A stretch of 64,000 nt of DNA from Trichaptum fuscoviolaceum (GCA_910574455.1 CAJSYZ010000010.1:2012770-2076769); one strand, 5' to 3'; shown: positions 23,631-34,448, counted from the stretch's first letter. A program made the numbers and translations. The notes: generated by a model not told the origin, from the sequence alone.

Positions 23631-26102
23631 GTACTCAAACTATTTCTAACTGTTTTCTTTTCGTAGTATTACCTCATACCAGTGCATACCACTAGTATTC
23701 AAGTTGTGTCTTTGTATGTTTGTCTCCTGTTCTGTGTTCGTCGACCTTATACTTGTGTTTTCTGTGCATCGGTATTCAAGTTGTTGTATGACTGTATGTA
23801 AATAAAAAACGATATGAATTGTTTACTAACTTTCCGAGTCGGACTTGGACTCACTGGCACCAGTGATGCTCTAATTACTGCCCGATAAATTCACGACTGG
23901 CTCGAATCCGGGTCTACCAACCTGAAGACCGAACATCGTTACGGGTCACTGTTCGGCAACTTGAACTTTTGAGCTGAACTTCAAGTTGAAGTCCCACGAC
24001 TCGGTCTCAGGCTCTGACTCGGAAGTTCTTCCGACTCGGAGGTCAGCTTGAAGTCGGAAACTACTAGTACTAGTAAACTAAGCCTGAGGGGCGAAGGTCG
24101 GTCCGGCTACTACTACAACTGCTCTGCTCGACAACTATTAGGTATAATAATTTTAATGGAATGACCGGTTGTTATTCTCGGGACGTTCTAGGTCAGAGGG
24201 AACTGGACGGCTTGACTTATGCTATTGCCTTCTGGCAGACGACGGAGGAGCTGGAACAAATGGGCTTTGCGACCAACCTTGATTCAAAGACAGACACGCA
24301 ACTTGGTAGTATTGTTTTCCCGACTCCGAGTCAGCAAGAGCCCGACGTGGACATCGCCGCTCGCCTTTTCCCAGACTGAGCCCCTTCCTCAACTCCCCCA
24401 CCATGCGCACAAACTCTCTCATCTCATCCTCTTGCACTACCTTGAGGCTTGTCATTTTCTTCAACCTTGGCGCTGTCTCCTTCACATACGACATCTTCCA
24501 TGCGCTGCTCTCCTGCACTTTGTACTAAATTATGTCGTAACAGATCTGGGCGGAATGGGAGACAGAGGTCTGCACGAGCATGGCACAGGAGTTCAAGGCT
24601 GGTGAGTTTATTCTCCTTCTCAATCCTTTTACTTCACGTTATTTACATACCATTTGATACAGAATCCTAGCTCACACCGTTTACAGCGCACGCAAGATGG
24701 TGCAATTCTGGAACACCGCCAGACAGCACCACCACCATTGCCATCGCACTCCTGCTACTAGTAGTACCCAGCATCGACATGATGACTTCCCACGTGGGGT
24801 CTGACACTGGCATCACAGGCCCTCCGTCGTCCGCTACCACCACTGACAGCCATGGTCAGGTTGGAAACTAGAGACTTCCGGAGACACTTTCATTGTTGTG
24901 GGGACTGGTAAGTAGCCCTAGTAGTTATCCGCTATTGCAACAATAGCTCATGACCCGATGAACACAACTACATGACTGGCTGATGCTATGGTTGTTGAAG
25001 CGCTTAGAATGCCAGCACGCTTACGAGTTCGAGACGACAGCGCGCACCATCTTGCCGGGCAAGTCTTCTTTCAGAGACAAGTCATTCGGAGATGAGGAGC
25101 TCAAAGGCTTCCAGTTTGCCTCACCAGACGACCATCAAATTCATATCTATTTCGCTGATTCCATGGCTCATGGCGGGGATTTAAGAGATGCTCCTTGCCG
25201 ACACAAGGGACTTCTTGCAATCAGAGAAGGTATGTACATAAAGTGCCACACATCGACTGAAAGTTTAACCTCTCTTTCTGAATCAGTGGTGCGCTGACCG
25301 TGGTAACCACTCTCGTCGCGACAATTTCCTCTATCGTGTCCCTGGCTTGGGCAGATCATCGTTGATCCATGCCCTTGCTGGCGCGCTCATGCTCGACATT
25401 CTCGCCATCTCACATTCCGCTTTTTGGATGAACGATGTGACGTTGTCGTCGCTTATGGGCCGTGTGCCTGCCCCGTGAATTGTCCTTCTCGAGGACCTTG
25501 ACGCTGCATTCACTCGCTCAACTTCGCGCGACGGGTCCTCAACCTGTGTTCCTGGTGGTAAGAAGAAGAGCTCTTTGTTGTCCGACAAAACAAGGATAAG
25601 ATGACGATGATGACGACAATGAAGAAATTGGCAAGAAGAAGAAAAGCAAGAAATATGACACTCTATCCGACGTGAACACGCTCTCTCTTTCTGGCCTTCT
25701 TAATGCACTTGATGGTGTCGCCGCTGCTGTTGGCCGCTTCCTCTTCTCGTCGCAGCGACGAACCATCTTGAGCGTTTCGACCCCGCGCTCTCGCGCCCCG
25801 GTGGCATGGATGTTTGGATCGAGTTCAAAAGCGCAAGCCCTAGGCAGGCTCAAGCGCTCTTCTGCGACTTCTTCCTGTACGCGGACGTCAAGAAGCCCGA
25901 GATCACCAAACGCGAAGGCGAGCTCGATGGGATCAGCCTCCTCACCACACCCCATCCTCTGGATCGATTTCGGAAATTCCGGTGTCGGTATTTGCGTCCG
26001 ATGCCTCGAGTACCGCAACCTTGAGCTCGAGCTCATTGATGAGAGGTGCGTCAAACAGTCTACCTGACGTTGGCAAAGCAGCTCACGACGCAAATTGCGA
26101 AT
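23631..26102 (+). repeat. 2.47-kb direct repeat R2
   Basis: Second copy of the repeat described at 17324-19793, offset 6307-6309 nt. It begins 23 nt after the stop of gene B, so genes A and B have virtually the same 3' flank. Beyond 26102 the sequence is unique. R2 may therefore be the original location and R1 the truncated copy, though the opposite is not excluded. Confidence 0.95.
24536..26049 (+). pseudogene. BCS1-like AAA ATPase pseudogene, copy 2
   Basis: Same content as copy 1, including the corrupted Walker A (GLGRSS). It differs by an extra A near 25157, which restores one short reading frame, and two extra bases near 25588. Identical disabling changes in both copies show that the gene was already dead before the duplication. 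Confidence 0.85.
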
Positions 26103-26933
26103 GCATCAAACGGGAAAAAGTATTACTTCATCTTAGATATCGTTCAAGTAGTCATGTCCTATTCCACGACAAACACCTCTGTGCCACCACCATTGCCGCC
26201 GAAACGGAGATCGCTCGGTTTCAATATGCAGAATAAGTCGATTATCGGCCGACAGCGCAATCCCCCCAGCTCTAAGGTCAAGAAACGTGCCTTCATTCAA
26301 TCTACTTCTTTCAAAGCGGATTGGGGTGCATTGATCCCATTTCCCATATCGGCATGGTTCCGGTTTCGAGTTGTGTCCAGGGATGACTGATTGTATGACG
26401 GCTTACTCGTGGCTTTGCCTTCTAGAGCTGATGAAACAGCTTCTTGTGTAGTGAGCTATGTCTTCCCGACTTCTTCGGAGTTAACCTGACTCACTTTCTT
26501 GTTTGTTTGTGCATAAAATGAAAAGAAGCCTCATAATCGAGTCATCTAGAAGAAATCCTTCTTATCTCCTGTCAGTTCAGCTTGAGGTTTATCCGAGCCA
26601 TAGTACAATGCACTGATAGATTCCTCTCTTCTTTTCCCAGAAGAATAAGGCATCAGAAAAATGCGTGCAAGAGCTTTGTATAAATGTGAACTCGGAGTGG
26701 GTGTCGCCCCTCCCCGCCACCCACCCACCCATTCAACCCTTCGCCATGAACTTTTATCACATTCTGTTGGGGCTCCACATGCTCCTATTGATTGACCATG
26801 CTGTGCTTCGAGTACGCATCGCGCGAAGACTTCCTTGGACACAAAGGAGGATATCTAGGATGCAAAAAATCGTGCTTACTTTCTATTTCCTCTCAAAATC
26901 ACTGCACTGACTTTTTGCCAGCTTCACAAACAG
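26103..26933. other. region between R2 and exonuclease gene
   Basis: An open frame at 26046-26390 on + continues out of R2 (with NGKKYYFILDIVQV) but has no recognised domain. It may be more of the BCS1-derived remnant or a different fragment. The stretch 26746-26930 could hold an upstream exon of the exonuclease gene; I could not choose a splice donor with confidence. Confidence 0.35.
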
Positions 26934-27792
26934 ATGCAACATCTCCTCGACTACCTGGGGGTTCCGCCAACGCCTCTTCTTCAACTTCGCAGTTATACAC
27001 TCGGACCTCTTGTTCCTGAAGTATGTCTGACCACCGCAACGATGGAGAATGCCGTAGACGTCATCTATGCTTCCTTGCCGGATGCCCCGGAACGACGCTT
27101 CGTTGCCCTCGACATTGAATGGGCGAGTAACTCACCAGAGCTATATCGCGTGGACCTCATCCAACTCGCGGTTCAGCAACATGTGTTCCTCCTCCGGACT
27201 CATCTACTTAATGCTCTTCCCCCAAGATTGGAACAATTATTAGGTGATGAAACTGTATGGAAAGTGTCAGCAGGAATCGCTGGTACGACAATCCCATTTC
27301 TTCTCTCATTATGCGGCATAACTGAACTAATTGGCAGGTGATGCGACTCGCATCAGGAATAAATTTGACATTCCCGTATCCTCCTGTGTCGATTTGACAG
27401 ATTGGGCGCGCTTCGTTTACCCCGATTTCTGGCCAAGAACGCCAACTTGGCTCCAGCTGCTTCTGAACCCCCGTCTCTGGTTCAAGTTTCCGCAACCGTT
27501 TATAAAGCTGGAGGAGATGGCGGGCAGGCTCCTGCAGACAAACATCGAAAAAGATGTCTTGGTCACGATGAGCAATTGGGCCGAAGTTGAGCTGTCGGCT
27601 GCTCAAGTCCATTGTAAAGTTATCCTTTTCAAGTTGTCACTCAGGCTGACCATCTTCTCACTTGCATCTGCTCTATTAGATGCGGCAATCGACGCGCACA
27701 GCACGTTTGCTGTTGCTTCCGTCTTGAATCAAGATGCCTTGGCCTTACCGGATACAGTAATCCATCACTTCCCAATGCTCGATATTGAGTAG
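26934..27792 (+). CDS. DEDDy-type 3'-5' exonuclease domain protein
   Basis: A stand-alone RNase-H-fold exonuclease domain like those of WRN/RNase D, expected to remove nucleotides from 3' ends of nucleic acid using two metal ions. Exons 26934-27282, 27338-27613 and 27680-27792 keep phase and give 245 aa. Exo I is VALDIEWA (D60, E62). Exo II is SAGIAGDATRI, with D118 created across intron 1. Exo III is QVHYAAIDAHS (Y209, D213), with the Tyr codon split by intron 2. All four acidic residues and the Tyr are present. An insertion of about 35 residues rich in Pro/Trp/Leu (PTWLQLLLNPRLWFKFPQPF) lies between Exo II and III. The start is the first ATG of this frame, directly after CACAAACAG, so an upstream exon is possible. 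No accessory domain is visible. Confidence 0.85.
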
Positions 27793-28440
27793 GCTGAGGC
27801 CCGTTTGAATAGTGCTAACGGTGTTATCTTGTTGAGTAAATTGTTGAGTGCATGCTCTTGTCTTCAAAAGTTGCCAGGAGCATCGTGATTGTATCTATTA
27901 TTGAATTGCTTCTCGTTGAATGATCATTGTAGACTGAGGTTGTCAATGGTGTTTGCTGTCGCTTTCAAGATGTCATGAAGATGAAGGTAGCTTGAAATCT
28001 CAAAACAGAGGTCCAAGTTCACTTGAGTACAGTACTAGTGGTAGTAGTAGTAAATCTCACTTGAGTCTGACTTGCCACCTGATGTACAGCTTCCCTCCTT
28101 ACGCACTGGTTTTGTCCTGAAACGCCGTTTTAAGGCCATCAGGCAGCCAGGCAACACTTCAGGCAGGCATGACAACGCTTCAACCCATTTAAGGAAGCTC
28201 CAGGACGCGCCAGCCGCCGTTAGCAATCTCTGATGTATTACACTTGAGCACTGAAATCCTGACTTGCATTCTGATGCACTGAGAGACGGCTTGCATCCTG
28301 AAACACTCCTTATTTCAGTGAGATAAGGCAATCAGTGTATTTTCAGACGAAGTAGCGACCCTTCAGACAGGTGCCAGCCAAATCAGGACGCGTCAGGACG
28401 CGTCAGTCGCCGTAAGCAAAAGGAAGTTTCCCTGATGTAT
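27793..28440. other. intergenic, no gene seen
   Basis: Holds (TAG)n near 28030-28050 and repeated words CCTGA, GGACGCG and CACTTGAG around 28190-28410. Parts of 28200-28440 (TTTCCCTGATGTATTA) resemble, in reverse complement, the tail of the hairpin repeat near 840. Confidence 0.4.
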
Positions 28441-28441
28441 T

Positions 28442-28513
28442 AAAGAAGGCGTTCGATTCGAATATTCTGATGCACTCAATTACTAATAATCACGCAATCT
28501 GAGACATTGCGCC
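28442..28513 (+). repeat. shared 5' block U, copy a
   Basis: About 70 bp (from AAGAAGGCGTTCGATTCGAA to CTGAGACATTGCGC) that recurs at 29831-29905 and 31885-31957. Each copy stands directly before a different or duplicated gene-derived sequence. It looks like a promoter/5' leader copied with, or in front of, the fragments. Confidence 0.8.
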
Positions 28514-28529
28514 TCGCGTAGTCCTCGCC

Positions 28530-28970
28530 ATCGTCGCCAACGCTTCACGTTCGTCTTGTTTCTTCTCCGTCGTCTTCAGCAGCGAGACATGTCTTCGCTA
28601 TCGCAATCAAACGGCTAGTTGCAGGCGCTTTTTCAAAGCCAAAGTCAGAATGGTATACAGGGTAAGCAAGCATCAAACTCACGAATGAACGGCCACTCAC
28701 ATCATGATCTGGTTGCACAGCATCTTTCAAGCAAAAGTGCCAACTACAGGGCACATGACGCTTCGTCCTACGGGCATACAGAGCGCACGCACCGCATGCT
28801 TGCGCGTGCCCTGCAAAGTCGCTCGCCAGCGTTTAGCGCCCGACCCAACTGTAGCATCTGAACTTGCTCAGAACGAGGCGATGACGGCTGCAGCAACTGT
28901 CCGCAAGCCGCGGTTACCCCATCACCGCACATCCAGCACATATGGCAACGATGTTAAGAAAAGGCGTTGA
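28530..28970 (+). pseudogene. small duplicated gene fragment D, copy 1
   Basis: Similar to 31960-32430. An ATG at about 28589 starts MSSLSQSNG and meets a TAG in an 18-nt insertion that copy 2 lacks. A GTAAGC donor-like site follows CAGAATGGTATACAGG. A second open stretch ends at 28970 and contains TTGHMTLRPTGIQSARTA and VRKPRLPHH, finishing with the basic tail DVKKRR. The peptide is basic and Ala-rich. No family was recognised. The in-frame stop and the divergence between copies argue for a remnant. Confidence 0.45.
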
Positions 28971-29571
28971 TCATAAGGAGGCTGGAAGTGAAGTGTAAGT
29001 GACATGCCATTTCTTGTGGCCGAGCATTGCGCAACTCCCTCTTCCCCGTCTTTCTTCCGTCTTCGACGCTCTGCCTCCCATTTTTTAACCCACTTCTCTA
29101 TTTTGCCTCTACAAGCCGCACTCCCAATATTGATAGTCGCAATCATCTTTTAGCACGAATGCTGTCAATCCAATGGAACTCGAGTGCTCGGAGTAAGGTA
29201 CTGAGCTTAGCAGGGGAATTTTGCGCGGGGTGCAGGTGTAGGTAAGTAAAGGGCAGACGGGATTGCTGTCTGGCGAGGATTTGTGGAATGGAGGGCGAGA
29301 GGTCTGTGCCCGTTGGAGTGTGTATGTCCATCCTGTGGGTTTGTTTGCGACAGCGCGAGACCACCGGCCTTTCCATTGTCCATATAGTCCTGGAAGCGGT
29401 TGGAGGCAACCATGCCGAAAGGGACTACTTGCATGCTCGTCCACGCGCTTGAAGCAAAACTCATGCAGGCCTTCCGCGACATCTCGAGGGGTGTTTCAGT
29501 TCTCGCCCCCGAAGACAATCAGCGACATTGCAAAACAAACATTCAAGCATTCGGAAGATGAGTTTAATGAT
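28971..29571. other. possible captured coding fragment
   Basis: No full gene. On the plus strand about 29389-29560 reads open with ATMPKGTTCMLVHALEAKL and AFRDISRGVSVLAPEDN before a stop, directly upstream of hairpin repeat copy 2. It resembles coding sequence in composition but was not identified. Longer minus-strand frames here look like shadows. Confidence 0.3.
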
Positions 29572-29830
29572 ACTAATAGAATTTTGTATGTATGGAAGTA
29601 AAGAGAAAAATGTTTTTGTGTTTCTCTAACAATAACTTCACCACCATCCACGGGTAGCGGGCTCTGCTGTGAGCAACTCACAGCCACTAACTGCTTGTAC
29701 TGTATAGACCTCGTACTTGTTCCCGCTACCCCTTGGGTAGCTGGGTATTCTTAGGGTATGCAACCGTACGGATTCTCTGCCAAAAGTCAAATGGTCACGT
29801 GAAATTGCCTTATAAGTTAAACCTGCCTAA
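29572..29830 (+). repeat. hairpin repeat, copy 2
   Basis: Outer arms GGGTAGCGGG (29652-29661) and CCCGCTACCC (29722-29731); inner stem CTGTGAG/CTCACAG. This copy carries an extra 20 nt (starting TACTGTATAGACC) in the loop compared with copies 1 and 3. It starts at ATAGAATTTTGTATGTA, runs through GGTCACGTGAAATTGCC, and leads directly into 5' block U copy b. Confidence 0.85.
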
Positions 29831-29905
29831 TAAAGAAGGCGTTCCATTCGAAAGTTCTGATGGATTTGATTATTACTAATAATGACACAATCTGAGACAT
29901 CGCGC
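29831..29905 (+). repeat. shared 5' block U, copy b
   Basis: Second copy of the ~70 bp block at 28442-28513. Here it stands in front of CSE1-derived sequence rather than fragment D, which shows that the block is not simply part of gene D. Confidence 0.8.
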
Positions 29906-29971
29906 TTTGTCCGTCAACCACCGCTGTCCTTGTCTTTCTTGTACTTATGTCGGACTCACATATTGACACTC

Positions 29972-31545
29972 CTAATGGCGACGCGTCCTCGTGAGTTTTT
30001 ACTGATTTCTCTTTCATCTATTTTACATGTCCCTAACATTGCTAATATTTTGTGTTTTTGTTTCTACGACTTGACCTGCCATGATCTGCCGCCCACCTTT
30101 GAAGACTCGCACTCCGCTTTCTTTGCTCTCGTCCTTCAGCTTATACTCAATGTCTTCCAAGACCGTTCGGTGTGGCTCGTAGCCAGTGTCTATCTCAAGA
30201 ACACGATCAAATGGCGATGGGAGGATGAGGACTCGGCTTTGGCGGACGCAGAGAAGACGCAGCTGAAGGGTCAGCTGGTCCCTGCAATGATCACGCTTTC
30301 GAGTCCAGCGGACAAGACATTACGAGCGCAGGTTGCGGAGGCCGTGTCCATTCTTGTCAAGTACGATTTCCCCGAGCAGTGGCCAGATCTCATCGATCAG
30401 CTCGACTTGTCACTCTCGCCCGACGTTGCAAATTATGCAACTAACGTCTCTGTTCTCGAAACTTCCCACTTGATCTTCGCACCTTGGCGTTCTGAAATAC
30501 GCTCAGACTTGCTCTACACAACGATCAACTTCATTTTGATCCGCTTCTCGGGTACCTCCCTCAAACACACCGCCACCAATCTTCTGAAGGGGTCGGGAAC
30601 TGAAGCAATGGCGCAGGCTCAGGTTGTGCTTCTGTCAATCTTCTACAACATGACGTGCCAGGATCTGCCTCCCACTTTTGAAGATTTAGCAGGGAGTGCT
30701 CACCAAGTTCCTTGCTCGGGACCTCCAGATCATGCACGGTGATCCCGACGATTCAACTCCCTCTTTCCTCACCCAAATCAAAACTTCGCTTTTCGAGCTC
30801 GCAAAGCTTTATACGCATCGATACCCGGAGGCCCTCCCGTCTTCGAATACCGTACCGGCCACAGCTCTGTGGGGACATCTCGGTGGAGGTCAGAGATGTG
30901 GGATAGCATGTGACGGGCTGGTCAGTCAGGGACTACACTGCCTCAGCACGGTCATTCGATCAGGAAACTACAAGGCGACATTTTCGGAAAGGGAGACGAT
31001 TAAGGTTGTGATCAATGGCGTAGTTGTCCCCAATGTCACATTACGAAGTGTGCAAACTATTTCTTTCATCGCGCTCATCTTTTTACTGATATTATCTTGA
31101 CCTGCAGAACACGTAGCGGAACAATTTGAGGACGATCCTCTGGAGTATGTCTGAGTCGACCTTTCTTTCGCGGCGTCTTCTTGGTCCAGCGGTCAGTCTC
31201 GAAACCTGAGGGAACGACTGCACGGAGGACATCGGCCGCAGTTTGTCGCCACGTGGTTCCCTCCGCAGTCAACGACGACGGAAGTCGTCTTGACGCTAAT
31301 AGGGAACGGACCGGAGGATTACAACAGGAAGGGAGACGAGGACAGTTGGAAGAGGAAGGATGAGAGTGTGTACCTGCTCACGGCAGTGGCAACTGTTGGT
31401 GCAACTGCTCAGGTAAGTGATGCAAATCGTTCTGGAGGAACAGTCAATAATTTTGAGGACCTATAGCAAGGTCTTACAAGCACGAATGGTGCATGTCGTG
31501 CAGTTCTTCTCGCAACATGTGCACGAGGACCTACAGGCCGATTAG
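29972..31545 (+). pseudogene. exportin-2 / CSE1 (CAS) fragment, broken
   Basis: Derived from exportin-2, the karyopherin that returns importin-alpha to the cytoplasm. Recognisable pieces in order: MATRPREFLL; SVWLVASVYLKNTIKWRW and AQVAEAVSILVKYDFPEQWP (N-terminal HEAT region); SIFYNMTCQDLPPTFED; then in another frame TKFLARDLQIMHGDPDD, LVSQGLHCLSTVIRSG and VINGVVVPNVTLRS; then EQFEDDPLEYV, followed by a stop and frameshifted remains of the next region near 31180-31420. A short FYDLTCHDLPPTFED duplicate appears early (about 30060), and segments of the normal gene are missing between pieces. Frameshifts, stops and the missing C-terminal half make it non-functional. It is bounded by block U on the left and hairpin repeat copy 3 on the right. 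Confidence 0.85.
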
Positions 31546-31618
31546 AACTCCGTGCATCCAATTCTCCAGGTTGATGTGATTTGCTTTTTGTACTCCTTCC
31601 GAAATCAGGTGTGTAATT

Positions 31619-31870
31619 TTAACATAATAGAATTTTGTCTGCTTGTAACATAGTAGAATATTGTATGTACAGATGTAAAGAAGAAAAATGTTTTTTTTCT
31701 CTAACAATAACCTCACACCCATCCGCGGGTAGCGGGCTCTGCTGTGAGGAACTCGCAGCCACTAACTGCTTGTTCCCGCTACCCCTTGGGTAGCTGGGTA
31801 TTCTTAGGGTATGCAACCGTGTCCAGCGCCCGCCAAAAGTCAAAAGGTCACGTGAAATTGCCTGTAAAGG
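31619..31870 (+). repeat. hairpin repeat, copy 3
   Basis: Arms at 31727-31736 and 31775-31784. It is very similar to copies 1 and 2, including GGTCACGTGAAATTGCC near its 3' end and an ATAGAATTTTG start. A tandem duplication of the ATAGAATTTTGT start region occurs at 31625-31660. Confidence 0.85.
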
Positions 31871-31884
31871 GAATTCCTTTCTGT

Positions 31885-31957
31885 TAAGGAAGGCGTTCGA
31901 TTCGAAGGTTCTGATGTACTCAATTACTAATAATGACGCAATCTGAGACATTGCGCC
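31885..31957 (+). repeat. shared 5' block U, copy c
   Basis: Third copy of the block at 28442-28513, again directly upstream of gene fragment D. Confidence 0.8.
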
Positions 31958-32430
31958 GCGCGCCAGCTTGTCTGTCCTCGCCATTGTCGCCAACACTTAA
32001 TGTTTGTCCTCTTTCTTCTCCTTCATCTTCAGCAGCAAGGCATGTCCTCGCTATCGGAGGCGCTTTCCCAAAGCCAATGCCAGAATGTTATGCAGGGTAA
32101 GCAAGTGCCAATTTCACGAATGAACGACCTCTCATATTAGCATTACTGGCTAGGTATTCTGCAAGCAGAAGCCCCAATTACAGGGCACATAACGCTTCGT
32201 CCTAAGTGCGCGCAGAGCGCGACCCGCATGCTCGCGCGTGCCCTCAAAAGTTGCACGCCTGTGTTTAGCGCCTGACCCAACTGTAGATCTTGAGCTTGCC
32301 CAGATTGAGGCGACAAAAGCTGCAGCAGCTGTCCGCAAGGCGCGGCCACCCCGTCTCCGTGCATCCACCTCCTGCATACTACACATGCGGCAAAGCTTGG
32401 TGCTTGTGCTGGTCTTGGCTTGACGCAGGT
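31958..32430 (+). pseudogene. small duplicated gene fragment D, copy 2
   Basis: Homologous to 28530-28970. The first exon reads MSSLSEALSQSQCQNVMQ from the ATG at 32042 and ends at a GTAAGC donor. Later parts share TGHITLRP, the LAPDPTV region and AAAAVRKARPPRLRAS, but frames are broken by small indels and stops. It lies just upstream of the Ctr gene. Confidence 0.45.
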
Positions 32431-32599
32431 TCAATATGGGTTTTGCATTGAGGACGGGCAAGGATGATAAAGGCATAGGCACGAATGGTGGAGAGAGCAT
32501 GTAGGTGCGCTCTTGAGTCTCCAGTGTTGCATCTCCTCCTCGTCTTCTCGGACGGCATTCTTTCGTGCAGATTTGCTAAACTCATCATACCTTCTGGAC

Positions 32600-33400
32600 A
32601 TGTCAACTTCACTCTTATGGCTGGCGGTCATCGCCTTATCGCATTCAACTCCAGTCTATGCAGACTCGAATGGCATGGACATGAGCATGGATGGTGCGAT
32701 GGACCTCGCAAGCGGGGCAATGAAGCCTTATCTGCACTTTACGCTCGGCGATATACTCTGGTTTCAAGATTGGGTTCCGCAGAATGCAGGCGCGATGGTT
32801 GGGGCGTGCATCGGATTGCTTTTGCTGGCGATAGTGGAGAGATGGATTGGGGCTTGTAGGAGCTTGATGGAGGCGCATTGGCGGAAGAAGTACGTCTTTC
32901 AGTTACGATGGTGAATCGTGTAAATTTTCTGACACTGTTGTCACATAGATCGCTGCTATTCATGGCGAACAAGATGATCGCCCAACGGTCATCGCTTGGC
33001 TCCCGAGTGCCATCGTCTGTGTCTTCTTCATCGAAAGGAGAGAAGGAAAGGCTCGGGCGTCTGTTGAAGATGAGACCGAGGAGCTTGAGACTGGCACCGC
33101 GCGACCAATTGACACCACGAAAGGCGCGCGCACCATGATACGTACCGTCCCCCCATTCATTGCGTCCCAAGATATCCCTCGTGGTGTAATCTATGCGGGC
33201 CAAGTCGCTCTTGAGTTTGCTTTCATGTTGGCTATTATGTACGTCCTTTCCGTTCTCTGTCTGTCTGTCTCTTGTCACTCACATCGGTGTCCTTTGTCTG
33301 TAGGACTTTCCAGGTTGGATTTATAATGTCAATTGTCATTGGACTTGCTGTTGGGGAGACTCTTTTTGGTCGATACAACACACAATCACACCTCTACTAA
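32600..33400 (+). CDS. Ctr-family copper transporter
   Basis: Probable high-affinity Cu(I) channel of the Ctr family, which acts as a trimer in the plasma or vacuolar membrane. The ATG at 32600 starts a signal-like leader. Next comes the Met-rich motif GMDMSMDGAMD, then a first membrane helix AGAMVGACIGLLLLAIVER. The C-terminal part has LEFAFMLAIM joined across an intron to TFQVGFIMSIVIGLAVGETL, the second/third helix pair with the family GxxxG (GLAVG). Exon 32600-32889 and final exon 33304-33400 are clear. Between them (32949-33238) the frame changes. Either a 50-nt intron 32988-33037 with a poor GTCATC donor restores it (208 aa), or the gene has a real frameshift. It sits among captured gene fragments, so loss of function is possible. 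Confidence 0.75.
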
Positions 33401-33799
33401 TTTTCGAATGTTATTATATAAAAATGTGCTGTTGGATACGATTCTACGAATTTATGATAAATGATTTTCCTCAAATGCGAGTGATTACCCTAGGTCGCAA
33501 GTAATCCGCCTTGAAGGTCTATGCATTTCAAAAGCCTGTTTGTTACTAGTCGATGAAACTTGCTCATCATTGTCATCAATGTCATCTTTTCTGTCTCTAT
33601 TGCAAAACGTTGGAGGTTTGAGGATGTTAGCTGGGGAATTCCTAAAGACACTGTACCTCCACCGACACTGACGTTTGATACAGCTGCGGCTGCTGAAAGT
33701 TGGGCAGCTACTCACAATGGGACTGTTCCTGTGGCAGATGCTTCTGCGGCGGCAGCAAGAGTATGGTGTATAATACTTCTGCACTATATGTGTGCCAGT

Positions 33800-33990
33800 G
33801 CTTGAAAATACAAAATTTTTCCCTCTCACTCTTGCTTTAACCGCACTCCCGGGTAGCGGGCTTTGCTGTGAGTTAGCTCACAGCCTCTAACTGCTTGTTC
33901 CCGCTACCCCTAGCGGGTTCTAAAGGCGTACTGATTGTCACTTTTTTCAGTCAAAACCTTATTTATCACGTGAATGTCATGTGCCTTTAG
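33800..33990 (+). repeat. hairpin repeat, copy 4 (diverged)
   Basis: Arms GGGTAGCGGG (33851-33860) and CCCGCTACCC (33900-33909) are perfectly kept, as is the inner CTGTGAG/CTCACAG stem, although the flanks have diverged. Only a TCACGTGAA word survives downstream. Arm conservation despite flank decay suggests that the hairpin itself matters or is protected. Confidence 0.75.
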
Positions 33991-34448
33991 TCTAGGCCGG
34001 CCTTTCGGTAAATACAAAGTGCCGAACTTAGGTTCACTTACAAGTTACTTAAATTGCTTACAATGGATGCATTAAGTTAATTAAGTTTACTTAAGTCCAA
34101 TTGAGCTCAAATAGCACAGTCTCCGTATCCGGGTTCAAGTTGCGCGAGCGAAGCGAGCGCGGCGGACAAGGATGCCTGCCACACAGATTCATTTTCACAT
34201 ATAATATCTTGTATAAATTATAATCACTAAATTGGTACTTACAAGTTACTTATATTATTCACAATGTATGGTCTCTGTGCGACTTGGTGTCCGAGAACGG
34301 GGGCGCGAGCAAAGCGAGCGCGCCGGACGAGGACGCGGACGGCCTCCTTTCATTTGCATAAAAAAGATTCTTATAACTTATAATCATTGTCACATATGTA
34401 TATATAAGAAGTTTATACATTCTAAAATGTAATAGAACTACCCAACAT

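Noticed and set aside
17324..26102. LTR retrotransposon with 2.47-kb LTRs and gene B inside
   Set aside because: The repeats do not start TG or end CA, no reverse transcriptase, protease-integrase order or primer-binding site is present, and the repeat contains a decayed host AAA gene.
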